Below are positions 25,413 to 32,997 of a stretch of DNA of 39,059 nt, one piece after another; position 1 is the first letter of the stretch, and each line of letters begins with the position of its first letter. The notes beneath the pieces are model-generated. The model had not been told where the DNA came from, did not search any database, and was given only the letters and a program-made list of their open reading frames with translations. The stretch is from UBA2336 sp037443645 (lineage in GTDB: Bacteria > Bacteroidota > Bacteroidia > Cytophagales > Cyclobacteriaceae). The stretch lies in NCBI GenBank assembly GCA_037443645.1, contig JBBINY010000024.1, positions 1-39,059 of the forward strand, in the 5' to 3' direction. Position numbers and translations under genes: made by a program.

Positions 25413-26661
25413 ATGCAAATTAACAAACATTTTGCGCTGGCTCTTTTGATAATCCTGGCCGGTTGCACCGGTAAAGAAAAAACCGACTATTCTGCATTGA
25501 CTGATGAGCAACTCCAAAACATTGCTGATTCGCTGGCACACGCCTACATCATTACGGACGGGCACGTAGATCTGCCTTTCCGCTTAAAAGTATCGAAGTT
25601 CAGGCTTGAGCGTGAATACCTGGGGATACCCATCAGCACAACCGATGGCGATTTCGATTATGAACGGGCAAAGAAAGGCGGACTGGACGCTCCGTTTATG
25701 TCTATCTACATCCCGTCAAGCTACCAGCTTCAGCCCGATATGGGCAAAGCCCTGGCCGACTCACTGATTGACATGGTGCGCGGCATTGCTGCGGCTCATC
25801 CCGATAAATTCGGACTGGCCAATACCCCTGCCGAAGCGGATGCCAATTTCAAAGCCGGAAAAATTTCATTGCCCATGGGCATGGAAAACGGTGCGCCCAT
25901 CGGAAAGGATATCGCCAATGTAAAATACTTTTTTGACCGCGGCATCCGGTACATCACCCTCACGCATGGCAAAGACAACCAGATTTGTGATTCATCCTAC
26001 GATACCCTTAACACGTGGGGCGGCCTTAGCCCGTTTGGCGAACAGGTAGTAAAAGAAATGAACCGTGTCGGGATAATGGTCGATATATCCCATGTTTCCG
26101 ACAGCACATTTTACGATGTGTTGAAAATAACCAAGGCACCGGTTATCGCCTCGCATTCCTCCCTGCGTTATTTTACACCCGGCTGGCAACGCAATATGGC
26201 CGATGACATGGTAAAGGCATTAAAAAAAAAATGGCGGTGTTATCCAGATCAACTTCGGCTCAACATTTCTTGATTCAGCCGTTTCAAAACAAAACGATGA
26301 GAACCGCAAAAAACTAATGGCTCTTCTGAAAGAAAAAGGGTTGTCGTATCGCGATGAAGCCGCCAAACCGGTGATTGAGGAGTTCCGAAAAGAAAATCCT
26401 TCCCTGTATGCCGATGTAAAAACCGTTGCCAACCATATTGATCGGGTAGTGCAACTGGCAGGCATTGATCATGTGGGGATTGGTTCTGATTACGATGGTG
26501 TGGGCGATTCGCTGCCAACGGGTTTAAAAGATGTTTCGCAATACCCCAACCTGATTGCCGAGTTGCTCAGGCGCGGGTACTCCCCGGAAGACATTGAAAA
26601 AATCTGCTATAAAAATGTGTGGCGGGTTTGGAATAAGGTAATTGAAGTGGCTGACAAGTAA
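25413..26661 (+). pseudogene. M19 membrane dipeptidase lipoprotein, interrupted by a one-base frameshift
   Basis: From the ATG at 25413 the protein starts MQINKHFALALLIILAGCTGK, a lipoprotein signal with lipobox LAGC. The M19 (renal dipeptidase) domain follows with its metal ligands His51 and Asp53 (DGHVD), Glu158 (MENG), His227 (DISH) and His248 (ASHS). At 26222-26231 a run of ten A shifts the frame, and the first frame stops at 26273. Removing one A restores it (KKNGGVIQINFGSTF) through GIDHVGIGSDYDG, which has the last Asp ligand, to the stop at 26661. All ligands survive, so this may be a recent mutation, a sequencing error or transcriptional slippage. The family cuts dipeptides, including D-residue-containing ones. 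It is divergent from the amino-sugar operon. Confidence 0.9.
26222..26231 (+). other. A10 homopolymer at the frameshift of the dipeptidase gene
   Basis: Ten consecutive A where nine would keep the M19 frame. It is a slippery tract for polymerase and also a typical site of base-calling error. Confidence 0.9.
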
Positions 26662-26671
26662 TGCGCAAGCC

Positions 26672-26728
26672 ACAAGGGGTGTTTCGGGGTTGCCTGTAAC
26701 CGAGGCTAAGCTGAAACCCGTACCTTGT
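26672..26728 (+). other. Imperfect intergenic hairpin upstream of the SpoIIM gene
   Basis: Three nested stems can form: ACAAGG/CCTTGT (26672-26677 with 26723-26728), GTTTC/GAAAC (26681-26685 with 26713-26717) and GGTT/AACC (26688-26691 with 26698-26701). No T-tract follows, so it is not a standard terminator. It lies between the dipeptidase stop and the GTG start at 26748. Whether it has a role is unknown. Confidence 0.35.
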
Positions 26729-26747
26729 AACCAGAAACCAAAATCCT

Positions 26748-27716
26748 GTGCGCGAAGCGGCCTTTGTGAAGCGAAACCAGGAACGCTGGCAGGCCATTGA
26801 AAAAAACCTGCAGGCGGCAGAGCGGCCTCACCCCGACCGGCTTGCTGAAATTTTTATCCAGCTCACCGATGATCTCTCTTTCGCCCAAACACAGTATGCC
26901 AACAGTCGGGTTACCGCCTATCTTAATTCTCTAGCCTCCAAAATTCACCTGGAGATTTACCGGAATAAAAAAGAAGACCGCAACCGCTTTATAATCTTCT
27001 GGAAATTTGAAGTGCCGTTGCTGCTCTATGAATCAAGGAAGCAAATGCTGTATGCCTTGCTCATTTTTATGCTTGCTTCGGCAATTGGGGCTGTTTCTGC
27101 CCTGCATGACGAAACATTTGTACGACTCATACTGGGCGATGCCTACGTGAACATGACCCTGGAAAACATCAAGAGCGGAAATCCGATGGCCGTTTACGGA
27201 AGCTCGGATGAAGCCGATATGTTTTTCGGTATAACATTCAATAACATTCGTGTGTCCATGATTGCATTTGCTGCCGGTTTATTTTTTTCGGTGGGCACAG
27301 GGTACATACTGTTCAGCAATGGCATTATGATTGGTGCTTTTCTCTCCTTCTTCTATAAGGAGGGGTTGCTGCTGCACGCTGCCTCGGTGATTATGCTGCA
27401 TGGCACCATCGAGTTATCCTCAATCGTAATTGCCGGGGCGGCCGGTTTTGTAATGGGCAACGGTTTTCTTTTTCCGGGTACCTACCCACGCCTGTATTCC
27501 TTTAAAGAAGGCGTTAAACGGGGCATGAAAATCGTAATGGGCCTTATACCCTTGTTTATCCTGGCCGGATTCATTGAATCGTTTGTCACGCGCTATACCT
27601 TTATGCCCGAGGTATTGAAAGTAGTAATCATCGGGTTGTCGGCCATATTGATTCTGTATTACTTTGTTCTTTACCCTGCAAAACTTGCTCGTCATGGAAA
27701 GCATAACCCCCATTGA
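26748..27716 (+). CDS. Stage II sporulation protein M-like (SpoIIM/DUF95) membrane protein
   Basis: 322 residues from a GTG. The N-terminal 95 residues are soluble and charged (MREAAFVKRNQERWQAIEK); then about five to six membrane helices follow, with the family features FGITFNNIRVSMIAFAAGLFFSVGTGYILFSNGIMIGAFL and LHGTIELSSIVIAGAAGF. SpoIIM itself works in sporulation engulfment, but this lineage does not sporulate. Homologues in Bacteroidota are found beside RDD, DUF4129, DUF4350, MoxR and DUF58 genes, as here, and are probably envelope-related. The end overlaps the next gene by 23 bases. Confidence 0.9.
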   Translation: MREAAFVKRNQERWQAIEKNLQAAERPHPDRLAEIFIQLTDDLSFAQTQYANSRVTAYLNSLASKIHLEIYRNKKEDRNRFIIFWKFEVPLLLYESRKQMLYALLIFMLASAIGAVSALHDETFVRLILGDAYVNMTLENIKSGNPMAVYGSSDEADMFFGITFNNIRVSMIAFAAGLFFSVGTGYILFSNGIMIGAFLSFFYKEGLLLHAASVIMLHGTIELSSIVIAGAAGFVMGNGFLFPGTYPRLYSFKEGVKRGMKIVMGLIPLFILAGFIESFVTRYTFMPEVLKVVIIGLSAILILYYFVLYPAKLARHGKHNPH

Positions 27717-28683
27717 GTTTCAGCAAACCCGCGATTTCAGCAAAAAGCTTAACGCCACGTTTGAATTTCTGAAACAAAATTTCAAGCCTATTACCCGCTG
27801 CCTCCTGTTTATTGCGGGCCCTCCCATGCTTATCGGCAGCATTCTGTCGGGCAACCTATACTCCGGTTACATGGGGTTTGTTACCGACCTGAGCCGCAAC
27901 CGTGGTGAACCCGGGATAATGCTCAGTTACCTCAGCTCACCCATCCTGTGGATACATATTGCAGCGGCTGTGTTGCTTATGCTGGTAAGTTTTGTGATGA
28001 TTGTTTCGATAATAAACAATTACCTGCTTGAATACGAGGCAACCAAAAGCAACCGGATTGAAGTTGACGTGATCTGGGAGCGGGTGCGAAATACATTCCC
28101 CATGTATGCGGGCACCACCGTGTTGTACTGGTTGCTGCTTGTAGCCGGCTACGTGCTGCTCATCCTGGTGGTTACCGGGGCAGCATTTATCTCGGGGGCG
28201 CTCGGGGTTTTAGTGGGAGTGGTTATGGTGATTGGCTTTGTGTACCTGATTGTAGCCCTTTCTTTGTTATTCATTATACGGGCCTGGGAAAAAATCGGAT
28301 TCTTTGAAGCTGTCTCCCGCTGTTTTACCCTTATCCGTGATAAATGGTGGAGTACCTTCGGACTACTGCTTGTGGCCACCGTTATTCAAAGCACCATTTC
28401 TTCGGTATTCCTTTTTCCGTGGTACATTAACTTTTTTGTTACCATGCTGCACAGCCTGGATGGCAGCCCGGTTCCTGATCCATCATTCGTGAGTGAACTG
28501 ATCAACACCATTTTCATGACACTCTACTTTATTGCCAGCTTCCTGTTATATGCCATACCCTTGCTGGCCCTGGCATTCCAATACTTTAACCTCGTGGAAT
28601 TAAAGGAGGCAAAGGGCCTTCTTACCCGCATAGATCGCATCGGTCAGCCAACCGGTTCTCAGCCCAGGGATGAACAGTACTAG
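27694..28683 (+). CDS. Polytopic membrane protein of the MoxR/DUF58 cluster, function unknown
   Basis: 329 residues from the ATG at 27694 (MESITPIEFQQTRDFSKK). An in-frame TTG at 27664 would only add ten residues inside the previous gene. After a soluble head of about 40 residues there are about six membrane helices, with the conserved-looking cytoplasmic stretches YEATKSNRIEVDVIWERVRN and FFEAVSRCFTLIRDKWWSTFG. The layout resembles the DUF975 / glycerophosphodiester phosphodiesterase membrane-domain group, but I cannot name it with certainty. It overlaps both neighbours (23 and 14 bases), so it is part of one operon. Confidence 0.85.
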   Translation: MESITPIEFQQTRDFSKKLNATFEFLKQNFKPITRCLLFIAGPPMLIGSILSGNLYSGYMGFVTDLSRNRGEPGIMLSYLSSPILWIHIAAAVLLMLVSFVMIVSIINNYLLEYEATKSNRIEVDVIWERVRNTFPMYAGTTVLYWLLLVAGYVLLILVVTGAAFISGALGVLVGVVMVIGFVYLIVALSLLFIIRAWEKIGFFEAVSRCFTLIRDKWWSTFGLLLVATVIQSTISSVFLFPWYINFFVTMLHSLDGSPVPDPSFVSELINTIFMTLYFIASFLLYAIPLLALAFQYFNLVELKEAKGLLTRIDRIGQPTGSQPRDEQY

Positions 28684-29362
28684 AATCCTTCTCCTGCTGC
28701 TTTGCATTCCACTGTTCACCACAGCGGGTAATAAACCTACAGTACCCACTGATAGCAGTGTAGTAACTCTTCGTCATTTCGATGGGGAGATTATTCAAAA
28801 ACTAAGGGAGGACCCGGAACTTAGCTATACACAAGCACCTGCCGTACTAAGTCTTTGGCAACGGTTTAAGATCTGGCTTAACCGGCTCATTAACGCCCTG
28901 CTAGAAACTGCCACATCCACTGACTGGATGGCGGTGCTTATCGTAGCCCTGGCACTAATTGTTATTATTTATGTGGTGATGCGTTTACTCAAGGTAGATC
29001 CATTTTCGATGTTTTATAAAACACCTGCACCCCTGCAGGGGCGTGTACTTGAAGAAGACATTCACACTCTTGATTTTGAAACGCTCATCCGCGAGGCCGT
29101 TCAGAACGAACAGTTCAGATTGGCCATCCGCCTGGTTTTTCTTCAGGCCTTAAAACTGCTTTCCGATCACAACCACGTTCATTGGCGGCCGGGCAAAACC
29201 AACCATGATTACCTGGAAGAATTAACCGATCCGCACCTGCAAAAGGGCTTTAACGAACTGAACACGTACTTTGAATATGCCTGGTATGGTAACTTCTCCA
29301 TTACCCCAAACCTGTTTGCGAAAGTATCCGCTCTGTATGAAAACTGGAAAACATCCGTTTAG
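28670..29362 (+). CDS. DUF4129 domain-containing protein
   Basis: 230 residues. A signal peptide or first helix (MNSTRILLLLLCIPLFTTAG), an amphipathic extracytoplasmic segment, and a helix at about 85-105 are followed by a cytoplasmic DUF4129 domain: FETLIREAVQNEQFRLAIRLVFLQALKLL, HWRPGKTNHDYLEEL, and the closing YFEYAWYGNF. The family regularly accompanies MoxR and DUF58 genes; its biochemical role is unknown. The start overlaps the previous gene by 14 bases and its stop shares a base with the next start (TAGTG). Confidence 0.88.
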   Translation: MNSTRILLLLLCIPLFTTAGNKPTVPTDSSVVTLRHFDGEIIQKLREDPELSYTQAPAVLSLWQRFKIWLNRLINALLETATSTDWMAVLIVALALIVIIYVVMRLLKVDPFSMFYKTPAPLQGRVLEEDIHTLDFETLIREAVQNEQFRLAIRLVFLQALKLLSDHNHVHWRPGKTNHDYLEELTDPHLQKGFNELNTYFEYAWYGNFSITPNLFAKVSALYENWKTSV

Positions 29363-30558
29363 TGCGTAAAGACTGGAAATATATTGCCTACCTCTCCGTT
29401 GCCGTTGCCGTTTACCTCGTCATCAAAATGATTTCACCCCGCGAGATTGACTGGAGCATTACCTATTACCACAAAGACAAGAATCCTCACGGTACGTACG
29501 CACTGAACCAGGTGATACGCAGCCTATTTCCCGGAAAAGAAATTCATCAAAGCAACTACACCATTTATGAATGGTACGATACGATAAACCGGCCGGTAAA
29601 CTTCATCAGCCTGTCAACAGAGTTTATGCCAGGCAAAGAAGATGTGGTTTCTCTACTAAAAAATATTGAGCAGGGCGGTTCGGCTTTTATCGCAGCACAA
29701 CATTTTTCAGGGCCTTTTGCCGACACGCTGGACATCACTACTTCCGATTATTTTTTTGATTTCTCCGGCTCCCTCATAAATCGAAACGACTCAGCACAGC
29801 TGGTATTCACTAATCCAAATTTACCCCTTACCGATGACAATGCTTTTCCAAGGAAAAACATCCACAATTATTTTTCATCGTTTGATTCCACACGAACACG
29901 GGTGGTGGCAAGAAATGACCTGGACTTGCCGGTTATATTGAAAATCACCTGGGGCAAGGGCAGTTTTTATATTAACTCCACGCCCCTCATTTTCACCAAT
30001 GTGTACCTGTTGCAAGGAACCAATAACCAGTTTATCAGCCGAGCGCTGTCGCACCTGCCGGTTGCCGAAACCTATTGGACGGAGTTTTACCACCTGGGCC
30101 GAATGGAGGCCGGCACACCCTTACGCTTTATTCTAACCCATGAACCGTTGGCCTGGGCGTACTATGTTTCCATAACCGCATTGTTGCTTTTTATTATTTT
30201 CGAAATAAAGCGAACGCAGCGGGTTATACCGGTACTAAAACCCCTTGGAAACTCAACCCTTGAATTTGTGCGCACCATCGGCAATTTATATTACCAGACG
30301 GCTGATCATAAAGACATAGCCGAAAAACGGATTGCATTTTTTCTTGAGCAGCTTCGGTCAGGTTATGGCATCCATGCTGCCGATCCTTCTGATGAACTGA
30401 TTCGCACCATCGCCCGAAAAACCGGCAATTCCGAAGAAGAAGTGCAACAACTTTTTTTAACGATCCGGCATATTCAATCAAAACATCAAATTAGCGAGGC
30501 GGAATTAAAGGAACTTAACAAGCGATTGGATCGCTTCAGGCATTACTCTTTTACATGA
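29362..30558 (+). CDS. DUF4350 domain-containing protein
   Basis: 398 residues from a GTG that shares one base with the upstream stop. An N-terminal helix (about 7-23) precedes the DUF4350 region, an amidotransferase-like Rossmann fold beginning ITYYHKDKNPHGTYALNQVIRSLFPG. A second helix (WAYYVSITALLLFIIFEI, about 260-282) leads to a cytoplasmic helical tail with EFVRTIGNLYYQTADHKDIAEKRIAFFLEQL. This layout is the usual one for the protein between DUF4129 and MoxR in Bacteroidota. It has no known enzymatic function. Confidence 0.87.
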   Translation: MRKDWKYIAYLSVAVAVYLVIKMISPREIDWSITYYHKDKNPHGTYALNQVIRSLFPGKEIHQSNYTIYEWYDTINRPVNFISLSTEFMPGKEDVVSLLKNIEQGGSAFIAAQHFSGPFADTLDITTSDYFFDFSGSLINRNDSAQLVFTNPNLPLTDDNAFPRKNIHNYFSSFDSTRTRVVARNDLDLPVILKITWGKGSFYINSTPLIFTNVYLLQGTNNQFISRALSHLPVAETYWTEFYHLGRMEAGTPLRFILTHEPLAWAYYVSITALLLFIIFEIKRTQRVIPVLKPLGNSTLEFVRTIGNLYYQTADHKDIAEKRIAFFLEQLRSGYGIHAADPSDELIRTIARKTGNSEEEVQQLFLTIRHIQSKHQISEAELKELNKRLDRFRHYSFT

Positions 30559-30575
30559 ACAAACAAACCTGAACA

Positions 30576-31553
30576 ATGAAAGAAAATATTTTTGAAAACC
30601 GGGTTGATCTCAGGGCACTGAATGCCAGTGTTCAGGAAATCCGTAACGAGATCGGCAAAATTATTGTCGGCCAGAATAACCTGATCGACTTGCTGATTAC
30701 GGCTGTTCTGGCGGATGGCCACGTGCTGATTGAAGGTGTACCGGGTGTAGCCAAAACCCTTACGGCAAAACTATTGGCCAAAGTAATTGATGTAAAATTT
30801 TCACGCATTCAATTCACCCCCGACCTGATGCCCTCCGATGTGCTGGGAACTTCGGTGTTTAATGTTAAAAAGTCAGAATTCGAGTTTAAGGCAGGCCCGG
30901 TTTTTTCAAACATTGTTCTGATTGATGAGATCAACCGTGCACCTGCAAAAACGCAGGCTGCCCTGTTTGAAGTAATGGAAGAACGCCAGGTTACCGTGGA
31001 CGGCACCTCGTATGCGCTGGAACATCCATACCTGGTGGTGGCTACCCAAAACCCCATCGAACACGAAGGCACCTACCGGTTGCCCGAAGCCCAACTGGAC
31101 CGCTTCCTTTTTAAAGTTGTGGTGGAGTATCCCACGCTGGAACAGGAAATCGCAATCATCAGCGGTCATCACCAACGCAAAGGACACGCGCCTACCGATG
31201 AAATTAAACCCGTATTGAACGCAGTTCAAATCAAACAATACAGGCAGGCGGTTCAGCAGGTTCATGTAGAACCCAACCTGGTAGGTTACATTGCACAACT
31301 CGTGAATGAAACCCGGAACAATCCATCCTTATTCCTTGGGGGCTCACCCCGTGCATCCGTTGCCCTACTAAACTGCTCCAAAGCATTTGCAGCCATTAGC
31401 GGGCGGGATTTTATTACACCAGAAGACGTGAAGCATGTGGCAATACCCGTTTTACGACACCGCATTATGCTCACTCCCGATAAGGAAATGGAAGGTGTAA
31501 CTCCGGATGAGGTGATCCGGCAAGTGGTGGATAAAGTTGAAGTGCCGCGGTAA
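30576..31553 (+). CDS. MoxR-family AAA+ ATPase
   Basis: 325 residues. Walker A is EGVPGVAKT (53-61) and Walker B NIVLIDEINRAPAKTQ has Asp117-Glu118. RIQFTPDLMPSDVLGT, ATQNPIEHEGTYRLPEAQLDRFLF (sensor 1 and arginine-finger region) and GGSPRASVALL (sensor 2) are diagnostic of MoxR. Such ATPases act as chaperones that mature or assemble partner proteins, usually VWA-domain proteins encoded beside them. The partner here is probably the DUF58 protein nine bases downstream. Confidence 0.95.
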   Translation: MKENIFENRVDLRALNASVQEIRNEIGKIIVGQNNLIDLLITAVLADGHVLIEGVPGVAKTLTAKLLAKVIDVKFSRIQFTPDLMPSDVLGTSVFNVKKSEFEFKAGPVFSNIVLIDEINRAPAKTQAALFEVMEERQVTVDGTSYALEHPYLVVATQNPIEHEGTYRLPEAQLDRFLFKVVVEYPTLEQEIAIISGHHQRKGHAPTDEIKPVLNAVQIKQYRQAVQQVHVEPNLVGYIAQLVNETRNNPSLFLGGSPRASVALLNCSKAFAAISGRDFITPEDVKHVAIPVLRHRIMLTPDKEMEGVTPDEVIRQVVDKVEVPR

Positions 31554-31562
31554 ATCCAAACA

Positions 31563-32894
31563 ATGAACATCGTTCGAAATCTTTACCTGAATACCCGGCT
31601 GTTCACCCTTATCGGCATTGTTGTAGCGGCATTCATTGTCAGCTTCATTTTATCCACACTCGTTCTTATTCCAAAAATCTTACTCCTTTTGCTGGCGAGT
31701 GTGGTTATCACCGATATCCTGTTGCTCTTTCGTACGAGGCGGGGTGTTCATGGCAATCGCTTTACACCCGAACGACTCTCCAATGGCGATGAGAATGAAA
31801 TCCGGATTTACCTCGAAAACTTTTACCCGTTCACTGTCTCCGTGCTGGTGATTGATGAAATACCGCATCAGTTTCAAAAACGCGATGTTGCCTTCCGGCA
31901 TGTGCTCAAGTCGCGCGAAAGCAAAGCTATTGCCTATTTTCTGCGGCCTGTAAAGCGGGGCGAATACTCCTTTGGAGCGATGAATGTGTTTGTAAACTCA
32001 CCACTGGGCCTGGTAAGGCGGAGGTTCCGGTATTCTTCCGATGTACTGGTACCGGTGTATCCCTCTTATATCCAGATGCGGAGATATGAACTGATGGCCA
32101 TATCGAACCGTCTGGAGGAAGTGGGTGTAAAAAAAATCAGGCGGCTCGGTCATAACATGGAGTTTGAACTCATTAAAGAATATGTTGCCGGTGATGATGT
32201 GCGTACCATAAACTGGAAGGCCACTGCACGAAAGGCCCATCTGATGGTAAACCACTACCATGATGAACGGTCGCAACAGGTGTACTCGCTTATCGACAAG
32301 GGCCGCGTAATGCAGATGCCGTTCAATGGAATGAGCTTGCTCGACTATGCCATTAATGCGTGCCTGGTCATATCCAATATCGCTATTCGCAAATCGGATA
32401 AAGCAGGGTTGATCACGTTTCAAAATGACATCGGCACTATGCTGACCGCCAGCCGCAGCAACCGACAAATGGCGCAGATACAGGGGGTGCTCTTCAACCA
32501 GAAAACCGGCTACCGCGAATCCGATTTCTCAATGGTGTACACTCACATTCGCAGAAAGATTACGCAGCGCAGCCTGTTGCTTCTGTTCACCAATTTCGAA
32601 TCACTTTATGGCATGAGACGGCAATTGCCCTTTCTGCGAAGCCTGGCCAGGCAACACGTACTGGTGGTCATCTTCTTTGAAAACACCGAACTCAGTGAAT
32701 TAACTGCAACACCGGCAAACCAACTTAAGGAAATTTACTATAAAGCGGTGGCCGAAAAATTCGCCTACGACAAAAAACTGATTGTAAAGGAGCTCCAGCA
32801 GACCGGCATACACACCATTTTAACGCCCCCTGAAAGGCTCACCGTAAATACCATTAACAAATACCTTGAATTAAAGGCCCGTGGAATGATTTAA
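31563..32894 (+). CDS. DUF58 domain-containing protein
   Basis: 443 residues. Two N-terminal helices (about 15-33 and 35-55) are followed by a beta-rich part and then the DUF58 signature GDDVRTINWKATARKAHLMVNHYHDERSQQVYSLID (210-245), leading into a VWA-like fold (LDYAINACLVISNIAIRKSDKAGLITF). It starts nine bases after the MoxR gene, and MoxR-DUF58 pairs are very widespread. It is thought to be a client of MoxR at the membrane; the purpose of the cluster is unproven. It ends the operon; the 103 bases after it show only a weak TCCC/GGGA hairpin followed by a T-run near 32921-32927. Confidence 0.93.
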   Translation: MNIVRNLYLNTRLFTLIGIVVAAFIVSFILSTLVLIPKILLLLLASVVITDILLLFRTRRGVHGNRFTPERLSNGDENEIRIYLENFYPFTVSVLVIDEIPHQFQKRDVAFRHVLKSRESKAIAYFLRPVKRGEYSFGAMNVFVNSPLGLVRRRFRYSSDVLVPVYPSYIQMRRYELMAISNRLEEVGVKKIRRLGHNMEFELIKEYVAGDDVRTINWKATARKAHLMVNHYHDERSQQVYSLIDKGRVMQMPFNGMSLLDYAINACLVISNIAIRKSDKAGLITFQNDIGTMLTASRSNRQMAQIQGVLFNQKTGYRESDFSMVYTHIRRKITQRSLLLLFTNFESLYGMRRQLPFLRSLARQHVLVVIFFENTELSELTATPANQLKEIYYKAVAEKFAYDKKLIVKELQQTGIHTILTPPERLTVNTINKYLELKARGMI

Positions 32895-32997
32895 TCTCCC
32901 ATTTTCAGGGGAACCATTCTTTTTTTAATTTCACTTTCCCGGTTAACGTATTACCTGAAAACCGGCAGAAATAAGGTGTTACCATTAATTCTCAACT

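Noticed and set aside
32896..32927. Terminator after the DUF58 gene
   Set aside because: A T-run is present but the only stem nearby is four pairs, and it is set some distance from the T-run; too weak to list as a feature.
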